From NCBI RefSeq assembly GCF_002240055.1, contig NZ_CP016753.1, positions 744,001-808,000 on the forward strand: a stretch of DNA of 64,000 nt. Reading direction: 5' to 3'. The translations under genes and the position numbers were made by a program. Below the pieces are notes generated by a model. That model worked only from the letters and a program-made list of their open reading frames with translations, had not been told where the DNA came from and did not search any database. Origin of the DNA: Leptotrichia sp. oral taxon 498. Its GTDB lineage: Bacteria > Fusobacteriota > Fusobacteriia > Fusobacteriales > Leptotrichiaceae. This document shows, one piece after another, positions 50,771-60,095 of the stretch. Numbering within the stretch: position 1 is the stretch's first letter; each line of letters begins with the position of its first letter.

Positions 50771-51379
50771 ATGAAAAAATTATTTTTAGCATTTATGTTA
50801 TTAGCACCAGTTACAATAGCATATGGAGAAAGAAATGAAATTATTGTCAGTCCAACTTATGTCAATCAAAAGAAGGAAAATGGTTCCAAAGTTGGAAAAT
50901 ATGCACTTGGAAGTGGAGTCAAGATTTTGACAGAAACCATATCTTCATTTGGTGATGGAAGTAATGCCGTAATAGGGGCAGGAGTGGGAGTTTCATATAA
51001 TTCTTTGAAAGTTAAAGGAAATGGCATAAAGAGCGATTCTGGAAATTTAGTTTCAATCCCACTTTATTTGATATTTGGAACAGGAACAGATAATGGAATA
51101 TACACAAAACTTTCAGCTGGTTTTGCAGTTAGAAACGGAAGTGTAAAATGGACTGACAATAATGGAGGTTCTGGAAAAATAAAGGCTAGACCGCTAACTG
51201 GATATGCTGCTTTTGGTGTTGGTATCAGAAAAGACAGATTTTCAATTGGAGTAAGTGCCAGCACATCGACAAAAGCAAAAAGAACTTATTCCAGCCCTAC
51301 TAAACATTATAGAGATAACATTATGTTAAGCGGTGCTGCAATATCGTTAGATTTTGGATATGCTCTTAAATACGAATAA
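50771..51379 (+). CDS. Exported protein, tandem paralogue 1 (small beta-barrel-like)
   Basis: A 202-residue protein with a signal peptide (MKKLFLAFMLLAPVTIAYG). The mature part alternates polar and hydrophobic residues with many Gly and ends in LDFGYALKYE, suggesting an outer-membrane beta-barrel. The next gene is a close paralogue: both share ERNEIIVSP, YNSLKVKG, GTGTDNGIYTK, VKWTD and GGSGKIKA blocks. AGGAGG precedes the ATG. I do not recognise the family. Confidence 0.75.
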   Translation: MKKLFLAFMLLAPVTIAYGERNEIIVSPTYVNQKKENGSKVGKYALGSGVKILTETISSFGDGSNAVIGAGVGVSYNSLKVKGNGIKSDSGNLVSIPLYLIFGTGTDNGIYTKLSAGFAVRNGSVKWTDNNGGSGKIKARPLTGYAAFGVGIRKDRFSIGVSASTSTKAKRTYSSPTKHYRDNIMLSGAAISLDFGYALKYE

Positions 51380-51443
51380 TAAAAAAATTATAAAATTAGG
51401 AGTTTTCAAAAATTAAATATTTATACAATAAAGAGAATTTAAA

Positions 51444-52034
51444 ATGAAAAAATTATTTTTAATGTTTATGTTATTAACACCGTTTGCAATGGCATATGGA
51501 GAAAGAAATGAAATTATTGTAAGTCCTATTTATGGTAAGCAAAAAAACAATAATGACAAAAATGCTCCTGTCAAAGGTGTTACAGGAAGCGGAATTAAAA
51601 TCTCGCTTGAAGGAAAAGGTGGAGTTGATGATGATGTTGGAATGGGGTTGATGTACAATTCTCTAAAAGTTAAAGGGAAAGATATAAACAGCAATTCAGG
51701 AAGTTTAATTTCAATTCCAATTTATCTTATGATAGGAACAGGAACAGATAATGGAATCTATACTAAATTCTCATTTGGTTTTTCAGTTGCAAATGGAAAT
51801 GTAAAATGGACTGATAAAAATGGTGGTAGTGGGAAAATAAAAGCTATGCCATTAAATGGATATGGAGCCATTGGTATCGGAGTTCAAAAAAACAGATTTT
51901 CATTTGGAATAAATGGTATTGTAACACCAAGACTTAAAAGGCAATATTCTAGTTCTACTAAAAGATATAATGATAAATTTTCAGATAGTGTAGTTTCATT
52001 AGAATTTGGATATCAACCTAATTATAAAGATTAA
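51444..52034 (+). CDS. Exported protein, tandem paralogue 2 (small beta-barrel-like)
   Basis: A 196-residue paralogue of the preceding protein, with the signal MKKLFLMFMLLTPFAMAYG, then the same blocks (ERNEIIVSP, YNSLKVKG, GTGTDNGIYTK, GGSGKIKAMPLNGYGA). It differs mostly in the loop around residues 32-55 and near the C-terminus, as expected of surface-exposed loops. The two genes arose by tandem duplication. No clear ribosome-binding site is visible right before its ATG (AAAGAGAATTTAAA). The function is unknown. Confidence 0.75.
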   Translation: MKKLFLMFMLLTPFAMAYGERNEIIVSPIYGKQKNNNDKNAPVKGVTGSGIKISLEGKGGVDDDVGMGLMYNSLKVKGKDINSNSGSLISIPIYLMIGTGTDNGIYTKFSFGFSVANGNVKWTDKNGGSGKIKAMPLNGYGAIGIGVQKNRFSFGINGIVTPRLKRQYSSSTKRYNDKFSDSVVSLEFGYQPNYKD

Positions 52035-52063
52035 AAATTTTAATTTGAAAGGAACAAATAAAA

Positions 52064-53299
52064 ATGAACGACTTTGAAGAAAAATTAAATAAATATGCAG
52101 AAGTAATTGTAAAAATTGGAGCAAATGTGCAAAAAGGTCAGAAAGTTTGGGTAAACTGTACGACTGATGCGTTGCCATTGGTTTATAAAGTTACGGAATT
52201 GGCTTATAAAGAGGGAGCGAGTGATGTTCATGTTAAATTGACAGATGATAAATTGTCGAGACTTCATGCTGAATATCAGTCGAAAGAAGATTATTCTCAT
52301 ATTCCTCAATGGGCAATTGACGAGAGAAATGATTATCTTGATAATAATGTAGTGTTTATCCACATTTTAAGCAGTTCTCCAAATTTATTTGCAGGAATTG
52401 ATCCAGAAAAATTAGGAGCATTGGCAAAAAATGCGGGGGAAGCCTACAAACATTACAGAACATGTATTATGACAGATGTAAATTCATGGACGATTGCAAG
52501 TTATCCTTCAGCAGATTGGGCAAAACTTGTGTTCCCAAACGAAACAAATACTGATGTTGCACAGGAAAAATTGCTTGATGCAATATTGAAAACCGTAAGA
52601 GTTGATAAAGATGATCCAGTTAAGGCTTGGGAAGAACATAGAAATAATTTGAATGAAAAAGCTGAATTTTTGAATAGCAAAAATTTTGTGGCACTTCACT
52701 ATACTTCAAAAGGGACTGATTTGACAGTTGGACTTCCTAAAAATCATATTTGGGTGGCAGCTGGTAGTAAAAATACAAAAGGCACAGAATTTTTGCCAAA
52801 TATGCCGACTGAAGAAGTGTTTACGGCAGGGGATAAATATCGTGTGGATGGCTATGTTTCAAATAAAAAACCACTTTCTTACAGAGGAAATATAATTGAC
52901 AATTTCAAATTGACCTTTAAAGATGGAAAAGTTGTGGATTTTGAAGCGGAAGAAGGGTATGAAATTTTAAAACAATTGCTTGAAACAGATGAAGGTTCCA
53001 AAAGAATAGGAGAAGTGGCACTAGTTCCCAATGATTCTCCAATTTCAAATTCAGGATTACTGTATTATCAGACATTGTTTGACGAAAATGCGGCAAATCA
53101 TCTGGCACTTGGAGCAGCTTATCCGACAAATGTTAAAAATGGAATTAATATGAGTGAAGAGGAGCTGGAAGAAGCTCATATTAATCAGTCAATTTCGCAT
53201 GTTGATTTTATGATTGGTGATGCTGAAATGGATATTGATGGAATTTTGGAAGATGGGACAAAAGAGCCAGTATTTAGAAATGGAAATTGGGCGTTTTAA
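52064..53299 (+). CDS. Aminopeptidase, M29 family (PepS/AmpS type)
   Basis: A 411-residue metallopeptidase. The beginning FEEKLNKYAEVIVKIGANVQ and the central TVGLPKNHIWVAAG and FLPNMPTEEVFTAGD blocks are hallmarks of M29, with metal ligands (Glu, His, Asp) spread through EVFT, the EVALVPNDSPI segment, and the final SHVDFMIGDAEMDIDG. It is a cytoplasmic enzyme that removes N-terminal residues. AAAGGAAC precedes the ATG. A chorismate mutase gene follows after 30 bases. Confidence 0.9.
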   Translation: MNDFEEKLNKYAEVIVKIGANVQKGQKVWVNCTTDALPLVYKVTELAYKEGASDVHVKLTDDKLSRLHAEYQSKEDYSHIPQWAIDERNDYLDNNVVFIHILSSSPNLFAGIDPEKLGALAKNAGEAYKHYRTCIMTDVNSWTIASYPSADWAKLVFPNETNTDVAQEKLLDAILKTVRVDKDDPVKAWEEHRNNLNEKAEFLNSKNFVALHYTSKGTDLTVGLPKNHIWVAAGSKNTKGTEFLPNMPTEEVFTAGDKYRVDGYVSNKKPLSYRGNIIDNFKLTFKDGKVVDFEAEEGYEILKQLLETDEGSKRIGEVALVPNDSPISNSGLLYYQTLFDENAANHLALGAAYPTNVKNGINMSEEELEEAHINQSISHVDFMIGDAEMDIDGILEDGTKEPVFRNGNWAF

Positions 53300-53329
53300 A
53301 TTTAATTTTAAAATTTTGGAGATAATGTT

Positions 53330-53614
53330 ATGAAATGTGACAGTTTAGAAGAAGTGAGAGAAAATATTGATAATATAGACGATAAAATTATAAAATTAAT
53401 TGCACAGCGTTCAGATTATGTAAAACAGGCTGCTTATTTTAAAAAGTCAAAAACAGATGTAAAAGCGGCTGACAGAGTTGAAAAAATAATAAAAAAGGTC
53501 AGGGAGAAAGCCAAAGTTTATGATTGTAGTCCAGATGTTGTGGAATTGATTTACAGAGATATGATAAATTATTTCGTTGGTGAAGAAATGAAAACTTTTG
53601 AAAAAAATAAATAG
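53330..53614 (+). CDS. Chorismate mutase (AroQ type)
   Basis: A 94-residue all-helical protein: VRENIDNIDDKIIKLIAQRSDYVKQAAYFK matches helix 1 of AroQ mutases (Arg and Lys of the active site), then VKAADRVEKIIKKVREKA and VELIYRDMINYFV. It turns chorismate into prephenate for Phe/Tyr synthesis, or may be an isochorismate pyruvate lyase of the PchB type, which is similar in sequence. It stands alone, with no aro genes nearby. GGAG is upstream. Confidence 0.85.
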   Translation: MKCDSLEEVRENIDNIDDKIIKLIAQRSDYVKQAAYFKKSKTDVKAADRVEKIIKKVREKAKVYDCSPDVVELIYRDMINYFVGEEMKTFEKNK

Positions 53615-53622
53615 TCAATAAA

Positions 53623-53656
53623 AAAGAAACTGCTTTAAATTTAAGAGTTTCTTTTT
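53623..53656. terminator. Bidirectional terminator
   Basis: AAAGAAACT and AGTTTCTTT (9-bp stem, A-rich before, T run after) serve the converging chorismate mutase and glycosyltransferase genes. Confidence 0.8.
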
Positions 53657-53668
53657 TTTTATAAATTT

Positions 53669-54700
53669 TTATCTAAAATTATTTAAAATATCTTCATAAT
53701 ATTTCTTATATTTAGCTCCAATAATTTTTAAATCTCTTTCACAAGCTATATTATATGCATTTTTTACAATATCATCCAAATTTTCAACTTTATTTTCCAC
53801 AATATTTTTTATTTTTTGACAAAATTCTTCGTTATCTTTAGCTTTAAAACAGCTCTTGCCGTCTTCAATCCAATCGTTGTAAACGGGGATGTCCCTTACA
53901 ACTAATGGAAGTTCTGCTGAAAAAGTTTCAAGTACGACAATTCCTTCATTTTCTTCATAAGTTGTGAATAAAAATACTTTTGCTGCACTAAAAGCACCAA
54001 TTAAAATATCTTTTTCTACATATCCTGGAAAAATTAAATTTTTGGGCGGATTTTCAATTATATCTTGAATTCTCTTTGGAAGCATTGATTTTACGCTTGA
54101 CGAGCCAAACCACAAAAACTGATAATTGCTGCATTTATTTACGATTTTTACAAAATCTCTTATTCCTTTTCGCTCAAAAGGTAGACCTGCTGTGATTATA
54201 AGCGGTTTTTTTATGTCGTAAATATTTTTATATTCGTCTAAAAATTTTTTCTTTAATTCTTCACTTTTTTTAAATTTTTTTGTATTTACACCATTTGAAA
54301 TAACTCTTATTTCTTTGTCTTCTTCTAAATATTTAGACTTTATCAAATTTTTGGTATATTCTGATGGAGAAATTAAGTAATCGGCAGCATTGTATAATTT
54401 TTTTGCCCAAAACTTTATTATTGGAGACAGAAAATAACTTCCTTTTATGCTTCCGCGAAAATCTTCATAAGTTGTATGTGTATGAAAAATAACAGGCTTC
54501 TTTAATTTTTTTGCTTCTTTTAACATCTCATAAGACTTTATTCCAATTGTATTTATGTGAACTAAATCATAGCTGTCCTCTTTATTTAATGTAACTTCGA
54601 CATCATTTTCTCCAAGGGCTTCTATCTGATGATTTAGGGCTTGCCCAACGCCTGATTTGCTGAATGAATTTTTCCCCTCTGAATAAAGTAAAACTTTCAC
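53669..54700 (-). CDS. Glycosyltransferase family 4 (second of a lipid-glycosylating pair)
   Basis: About 343 residues, GT-B fold. It has MKVLLYSEG, HINTIGIKSYEML, FHTHTTYEDF, PSEYTKNLI, VISNGVNTKKF, the nucleotide-sugar segment GLPFERKGI, and the EENEGIVVLETFSAELP motif. I prefer GTG 54700, since a GAGGAG site lies about ten bases upstream, over ATG 54709, which is almost on it. It overlaps the upstream GT4 gene by about 98 bases in another frame. Together they may add two hexoses to diacylglycerol. Confidence 0.8.
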   Translation of the reverse strand: MKVLLYSEGKNSFSKSGVGQALNHQIEALGENDVEVTLNKEDSYDLVHINTIGIKSYEMLKEAKKLKKPVIFHTHTTYEDFRGSIKGSYFLSPIIKFWAKKLYNAADYLISPSEYTKNLIKSKYLEEDKEIRVISNGVNTKKFKKSEELKKKFLDEYKNIYDIKKPLIITAGLPFERKGIRDFVKIVNKCSNYQFLWFGSSSVKSMLPKRIQDIIENPPKNLIFPGYVEKDILIGAFSAAKVFLFTTYEENEGIVVLETFSAELPLVVRDIPVYNDWIEDGKSCFKAKDNEEFCQKIKNIVENKVENLDDIVKNAYNIACERDLKIIGAKYKKYYEDILNNFR

Positions 54701-55865
54701 TACTATCATACTCCTCTATCGTTTTTTTATAAAGCGCTTCCACACGGTTTCCAAAATTTTCGGCTGTGTAATCCATAGAAACTGTAAAAGCATTTTTAAT
54801 CATTTTTTTTCTAAACTCAATGTCCTCTTTTAATTTTTTTATATTTTCAATAAATTCCTCTTCATTTCTGTAAACTAGTCCAGCTTCAGTTTCTACAAGC
54901 AAATCTTCCAAATTTAAATCATATCTTGCATTAACTGGAACTTTTGCAACCATAGCTTCGACAAATGTAAGTCCCTGCGTTTCTGAAACACTCGCATTTA
55001 AAAAGACTTCTCCAATTTGGTAATAAATTGCAACTTTTTCATGCGGAACTTCTCCCACGAAGATAACCCTGTCTGAGATTCCAAGTTTTTTGGCCTGTTC
55101 TTTTAATTTATCGCCTGTATCTCCATAGCTTTTTCCAACAATCATAAATTTACATTTTGGATCACTAATTTTAGAAAACATGTCAATTAGCACATCAATA
55201 CTTTTTTCCTGCGCCACTCTTCCGACATAGACACACAAAAAGTCGTCTTTTTCGACTCCAAAACTTTCTCTTATAAATTCTCTGTCTTCATCGGTGTAAT
55301 TTTCACGATAAAATTTATCGACATAAATTCCAGTTGGAATTATATTTGGCTCTTTTTTTATTCCATAAGATTTTAATATGACAGCTACTTTTCTTGTTGG
55401 AACAATTAATTCGTTACATCTTTCACAGTAAAATTTACTTATCGCAGCTGCCACTTTCTTTCGTTGATTTTTTAAGTGATTTCCAAAAATGTAATGTCCG
55501 TAATATTCATACAAGGTGTGATAAGTGTGAATTAATGGAATTTCAAGTTTTGTTGCAACAAATCTTGCAAATGTTCCAACTCCCCATTCTGTTTGGCAAT
55601 GAATTACATCAAGATCCAATTTGCTTATTTTTTTTATAATCTTTGCGGAATAGACAAGTCCTAATCTATATTGTGGCGCAGGTTTAAACTCTATGCTTGG
55701 GATTCTTAAAACATTGGGTTCAATCGCTTTTGCATCAGGATCAGTTGTCGTTATGATGTAAACTTTATGTCCTTTTTTTCTAAGTTCTTTTTCTAACGTT
55801 GTAATCGAACTTACAACTCCGTTCACTTGCGGTTTGTATGTGTCAGTAAATATACCTACTCTCAT
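54603..55865 (-). CDS. Glycosyltransferase family 4 (diacylglycerol glucosyltransferase-like)
   Basis: A 420-residue GT4. FTDTYKPQVNGVVSSITTLEKEL, HTYHTLYEYYGHY, IIPTGIY, VGRVAQEKSIDVLI and the ETQGLTFVEAM motif match monoglucosyl-diacylglycerol synthases. After IEEYD the last 33 residues (SSESFTLFRGE...SPKSSDRSPWRK) look unlike the family and lie over the start of the downstream GT4, so the C-terminal tail may be dispensable. AAAAGGAG precedes the ATG. It should act at the inner membrane. Confidence 0.85.
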   Translation of the reverse strand: MRVGIFTDTYKPQVNGVVSSITTLEKELRKKGHKVYIITTTDPDAKAIEPNVLRIPSIEFKPAPQYRLGLVYSAKIIKKISKLDLDVIHCQTEWGVGTFARFVATKLEIPLIHTYHTLYEYYGHYIFGNHLKNQRKKVAAAISKFYCERCNELIVPTRKVAVILKSYGIKKEPNIIPTGIYVDKFYRENYTDEDREFIRESFGVEKDDFLCVYVGRVAQEKSIDVLIDMFSKISDPKCKFMIVGKSYGDTGDKLKEQAKKLGISDRVIFVGEVPHEKVAIYYQIGEVFLNASVSETQGLTFVEAMVAKVPVNARYDLNLEDLLVETEAGLVYRNEEEFIENIKKLKEDIEFRKKMIKNAFTVSMDYTAENFGNRVEALYKKTIEEYDSSESFTLFRGEKFIQQIRRWASPKSSDRSPWRK

Positions 55866-55905
55866 AAACTTTACTCCTTTTATTTTTTATTTTTTAAATA
55901 AAAAT

Positions 55906-56775
55906 TTAAAATTCTTCCAAGAAAAATTTTCCAATTTTTCCCATTCGATAATCCTTTAAAAGTCGCTTAGAAACAATGCTGTAATCGTGCTCATCAGCTT
56001 TTGAAATTCCAAGCCTAGTTTCAAGAATACTTAAAATCTTGTGATTATCCAGCTCATAAATATTACTGTTTTCAAAATATTTTTCCAAATTATATGACTT
56101 TATCAAATTTTCAATTTTATTTAATTTTTTTAATTTTTCCAAAAATTTTAATGTAACTTGCTCTATTGGAAGCACATTATCTTTAATTGAACCAGTAATT
56201 GCAAGATTGTAAGCCACATTTTCGTCTTCAAATTTTGGCCACAAAACTCCTGGCGTATCCAAAAGTTCCAATTTTTCGTCAATTCTTATCCATTGTTTTC
56301 CACGAGTAAAACCTGGAGTATTTCCAACACGAGCTTTGTTTTTATTTACAAATTTATTTATAAATCGTGATTTTCCGACATTTGGAATTCCAACTATCAT
56401 CGCTCGAACGACAGTTTTTCTAAGTCCCTTTTTTTTCATCTTTTCAAGTTTAGCTTCATAAATTTTATTAATAATTTTTCTCAGTTCGCCAAAATTTGTC
56501 CCTTTTTCGCAGCTCAAAGCTACAAAATATTCTGAAAGGTCATTAGAAATAAAATAGTTTTCCCACTTTTTTAATTCTTTTGCATCAATCAAATCGACTT
56601 TGTTTAAAATAATAATCTTTTCTTTATTTTTAGCAAGTTTTGAAATATCAGGATTTTTACTTGCAATAGGAATTCTAGCATCTAAAATTTCTATCACGAT
56701 ATCAACCAATTTAAGATTTTCAACTATCAAATCTTTTGTTTTTTTCATATGTCCTGGATACCAGTTTATATTCAT
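55906..56775 (-). CDS. rbgA: Ribosome biogenesis GTPase RbgA/YlqF
   Basis: A 289-residue circularly permuted GTPase: INWYPGHMKKTKD at the start, then NKVD (G4), GIPNVGKSR (G1) and DTPG (G3), in the G4-G1-G3 order of the family, and a C-terminal helical domain ending FFLEEF. It completes the 50S subunit (bL33, uL16, bL36 region). Start ATG 56775 follows GGAG; an upstream TTG would cover that site. Confidence 0.93.
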   Translation of the reverse strand: MNINWYPGHMKKTKDLIVENLKLVDIVIEILDARIPIASKNPDISKLAKNKEKIIILNKVDLIDAKELKKWENYFISNDLSEYFVALSCEKGTNFGELRKIINKIYEAKLEKMKKKGLRKTVVRAMIVGIPNVGKSRFINKFVNKNKARVGNTPGFTRGKQWIRIDEKLELLDTPGVLWPKFEDENVAYNLAITGSIKDNVLPIEQVTLKFLEKLKKLNKIENLIKSYNLEKYFENSNIYELDNHKILSILETRLGISKADEHDYSIVSKRLLKDYRMGKIGKFFLEEF

Positions 56776-56912
56776 TTTTTTCTCCAATTTTTAAATTTAT
56801 ATAATAAAATTATTTAAAGCAAAATAAATAATTTTATTATATACTCAAAAGCAGATTTGAGCATATATGAAAAAGTAAAATGTAAAAAAATTTTAAAATT
56901 TGTATTTAATTT

Positions 56913-57608
56913 TTATTTCTCTTTATTTTTAAAATAAATTCCGTCATCGTTAATCGCTCGAATAAACAAGACGATTTCACCTTTTATTGGCTTTTTTTCT
57001 AATTTTTCAATAATTTGTGAAACATTTCCTCTGGTAATTTCTTCATAAATTTTTGTAAGTTCTCTTGTTATGACAACATATCTTTCACCTAAATATTCTC
57101 TAACATCTTTTAATGTCTTTAAAATCCTATTTGGTGATTCTAAAATGACAATTGTCCGCTCTTCATCTTTTAATTTGTTAAAAAGCGTCTGTCTCCCTTT
57201 TTTTTTCGGCAAAAATCCTTCATAAGCCATTCTTCTCATATCAAGGCCTGAAATACTTGCTCCTGTCACAATTGAAGAAGCTCCTGGAATTCCCACAACT
57301 TTTAAGTCATTTTTTAAAATTTCATTTACTAACTCAAAACCAGGGTCTGAAATGCAAGGAGTTCCAGCATCAGTAACTAATGCAATATTTTTATTGTCTT
57401 TTAATAAATTTATTACATTTTGAATTTGGTGTAACTTATTGTGTTCATGATATTGGTACACCGTTTTTTCTATTTCATAATGTGAAAGCAGTCTTTTTGT
57501 AACTCTCGTATCTTCAGCAAAGATATAATCGACTTCTTCTAACACTTTTTTAGCTCGAAAAGTCAAATCTTCTAAATTTCCAATTGGTGTACCAACAACA
57601 TAAAACAT
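56913..57608 (-). CDS. rsmI: 16S rRNA 2'-O-ribose C1402 methyltransferase
   Basis: A 231-residue tetrapyrrole-methylase-fold protein. FYVVGTPIGNLEDLTFRA, AEDTR, SHYEIEK, VTDAGTPCISDPG and GIPGASSIVTGAS are the RsmI signatures. The C-terminal extension of about 50 residues found in E. coli RsmI is missing. It methylates the P-site decoding region. AAGGAAG precedes the ATG. Confidence 0.93.
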   Translation of the reverse strand: MFYVVGTPIGNLEDLTFRAKKVLEEVDYIFAEDTRVTKRLLSHYEIEKTVYQYHEHNKLHQIQNVINLLKDNKNIALVTDAGTPCISDPGFELVNEILKNDLKVVGIPGASSIVTGASISGLDMRRMAYEGFLPKKKGRQTLFNKLKDEERTIVILESPNRILKTLKDVREYLGERYVVITRELTKIYEEITRGNVSQIIEKLEKKPIKGEIVLFIRAINDDGIYFKNKEK

Positions 57609-57695
57609 AATTTTTACTTCCTTTTTTTCTTGTTTTTTTTCTTTTTTATTTTATTTATTTTTTTTAATATTTAATTTTTTTATTTTGTTTTTTCT

Positions 57696-58997
57696 CTATT
57701 TTTTAATTTTTTTATTCATTTCTTCAATTGCTCTTTTTAATTGAACATCTCCAGCTGAAATTATTTTTTTAGCTTCAGCGTCACCTTTGTCTTTTTTAAT
57801 TATTTCTTCGATTTCTTTTTCACGATTTTTTTTCGCCTGTTCACTTTCGTTTGTGTAACCTTTTAGTGTAAGCAATTCTTCCATATCAATTTTTATATCA
57901 GGTTCAATTCCTTTTTCGTGAATGTAATTTCCTTTTGGTGTAAAATATTGAGCAATAGTAAGTTTAATTGCATCGTTTGTTGCTGGAAGCGGTATAACCT
58001 GCTGTACGATTCCTTTTCCAAAAGTTTTATCTCCGATAATTGTAGCTCGTTTATAATCTTTTAATGCACCTGTAACAATTTCTGAAGCAGAAGCACTATT
58101 TTTATTTGTAAGTACAATTAGTGGAAAATCTCCTAAATAGTTTAGTGTTCTGTTGTAATTCTTTTGAGAACCATTTTTATCTTTTAGGTATACAATTAAG
58201 TTTTCTTTTACAAAAAGTGAAGTAATATCTTGAGCTTCAGTTAAACTTCCACCTGGATTAGATCTCAAGTCAAAAATTAAACCTTTCATTCCTTGACTTT
58301 GTAAGTTTTTGATAGCTTTTTCAACTTCGTGTCCAACATTGTTTCCAAATCTAATTAAACTTACATAACCGATTTTGTTGTCAAGCATTTTACTCTCAAC
58401 CATTTCAAGTTTGATTTTAGATCTTGTCATAGTAACTTTAAATGGCTCTTTTTTTCCAGCTCTTGTCACTTCAACTTCGACTTTTGAATTTTCTTTTCCT
58501 TTTAGTAATTTCACTGTTTCATTTGCAGTCAGTGGCAAAATATCTTTTCCGTCAACTTTTGTAATTTTATCTTTTGGTTTTATTCCAACTTTTTCAGCTG
58601 GACTTCCGATAAATGGATCCAAAACTTCTAGTGCTTCTCCTTTTTTCTTGCTGATGGTCATTCCAACCCCAACATATTCTCCATCCATATCTTCAGAAAA
58701 ATCTTTTAAGTCATCAGATGACAAATATTCAGAATAAGGATCGTTTAATTTTCCGATAATTCCAGCAACTGCGCCTTCGTAAAGGTCTTTTTTGCTAGGT
58801 GTAGCTTCTTTTCCGACGAATCTTTTTTCGACGATGTTTATGACATCTACAATTCTATTTAGCTCTGTCTGGTCTTTTGCGATGCTTGCATCATTTGATC
58901 TGTCTATCTGACCAGTTTTAATCGCAGTGGCAGCAGCTAATGGTAAACTTACAAGTGCCACTCCAAAAATTACTTTCAATATTTTATTTTTTTTCAT
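57696..58997 (-). CDS. ctpA: Carboxyl-terminal processing protease (S41)
   Basis: A 433-residue exported protease. A signal or membrane anchor is at the start (KVIFGVALVSLPLAAATA). A PDZ domain follows (YVGVGMTISKKKGEALEVLDP...GIKPKDKI) and then the peptidase with KGLIFDLRSNPGG, the catalytic Ser in NKNSASASEIV and Lys in GDKTFGKGIVQ. The C-terminal 60 residues are Lys/Glu-rich. It trims periplasmic proteins. AGGAGG precedes the ATG. The gap to rsmI is T-rich and holds no gene. Confidence 0.93.
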   Translation of the reverse strand: MKKNKILKVIFGVALVSLPLAAATAIKTGQIDRSNDASIAKDQTELNRIVDVINIVEKRFVGKEATPSKKDLYEGAVAGIIGKLNDPYSEYLSSDDLKDFSEDMDGEYVGVGMTISKKKGEALEVLDPFIGSPAEKVGIKPKDKITKVDGKDILPLTANETVKLLKGKENSKVEVEVTRAGKKEPFKVTMTRSKIKLEMVESKMLDNKIGYVSLIRFGNNVGHEVEKAIKNLQSQGMKGLIFDLRSNPGGSLTEAQDITSLFVKENLIVYLKDKNGSQKNYNRTLNYLGDFPLIVLTNKNSASASEIVTGALKDYKRATIIGDKTFGKGIVQQVIPLPATNDAIKLTIAQYFTPKGNYIHEKGIEPDIKIDMEELLTLKGYTNESEQAKKNREKEIEEIIKKDKGDAEAKKIISAGDVQLKRAIEEMNKKIKK

Positions 58998-59041
58998 TTT
59001 TCCTCCTAAAATTTTTTAATATAAAAAATTAAATTTATAAA

Positions 59042-59791
59042 CTAGTTAGTTTTTTTACAGTTTTTTAAATAAATCAAAAATTCTTTATTTCCTTTTGTCC
59101 CTTTTATTGGAGAATCTTCGACTCCAACCAATGTATACCCACATTCTTTAGAAAAAGAAATTATTTTTTTTATTGCTTCATCGTGATATTCTTCATTTTC
59201 CACAACACCATTTTTTCCAATTTTCTCTCTTCCAACTTCAAATTGCGGTTTTATAAGCATAATAATTTTTCCATCTTCTTTGAGAAATTTTTTAAAATAC
59301 GGTATGACTTTTGTTAGCGAAATAAATGACACATCAATTACAATAAAATCGACTTTCTCGCCTTTTAAATCACTTTCCTTCAAATCTTTTATGTGCATCT
59401 CTTCCATTGAGACAACTTTTTCATTATTTCTTAATTTCCAGTCCAGCTGATTCTTTCCAACATCCACGCTAAATACAAGTTTTGCACCATTTTGTAAGGA
59501 GCAGTCGGTAAATCCGCCAGTTGAAGCCCCGATGTCCAGAACAAGTTTGTCCTTAAAATCCAAATTCCATATTTTTATGGCTTTTTCTAATTTTAATCCA
59601 CCACGGCTGACATATTTTAGTTTGTCTTTAATTCTTATATTTAGCTCGTCGGTATCTTTAAACATCATTCCAGCTTTTGTCACAGCCTGTTCATTGACAA
59701 TGACATTTCCTGCCATAATTTCTCTTTTGGCTTTTTCTCTTGTCTCAAAAAATTTTTTTTCCACAAGCAATAAATCCAGTCTTTTTTTCAT
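59042..59791 (-). CDS. tlyA: TlyA-family rRNA 2'-O-methyltransferase
   Basis: A 249-residue protein with an N-terminal S4 RNA-binding domain (RLDLLLVEKKFFETREKAKREIM) and an FtsJ-type methyltransferase (LVLDIGASTGGFTDC, FSVDVG, FIVIDVSFISL, LIKPQFE) bearing the K-D-K-E tetrad. TlyA proteins methylate C1409 of 16S and/or C1920 of 23S rRNA. No haemolysin role is implied. The gap to ctpA is 44 bases, so the two are probably cotranscribed. Confidence 0.9.
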   Translation of the reverse strand: MKKRLDLLLVEKKFFETREKAKREIMAGNVIVNEQAVTKAGMMFKDTDELNIRIKDKLKYVSRGGLKLEKAIKIWNLDFKDKLVLDIGASTGGFTDCSLQNGAKLVFSVDVGKNQLDWKLRNNEKVVSMEEMHIKDLKESDLKGEKVDFIVIDVSFISLTKVIPYFKKFLKEDGKIIMLIKPQFEVGREKIGKNGVVENEEYHDEAIKKIISFSKECGYTLVGVEDSPIKGTKGNKEFLIYLKNCKKTN

Positions 59792-60019
59792 TTTTATCCC
59801 TTTTGTTAAGATTATTTTGCTAAAAATAAAATATTTGAAACAATAATCATTATATAATAAAATATTTTCCTTAATTTTTTATTTATTTTATATTATTGTA
59901 AGATTATTGAAAATGACAACAAATTTTGCAAAAATGAGCATAAAAAATATTTTAAAACTTCTAGCTAATTAAAGCATTATAACATATTTTTGCATATTTT
60001 TGAAGTTTTTTGAAAAAAT

Positions 60020-60048
60020 TTGAATTAAATAAAAAAAATTGTTATAAT
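60020..60048 (+). promoter_or_regulatory. Promoter of glmU
   Basis: TTGAAT (60020-60025), 17 bp, TATAAT (60043-60048), 48 bp before the ATG. The rest of the 304-bp gap between tlyA and glmU (59792-60095) is A/T-rich and has no credible gene. Confidence 0.7.
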
Positions 60049-60095
60049 TGAATTAAGAGAAATATTTATATAATATTAGAAATTTAGGAGGAAAA

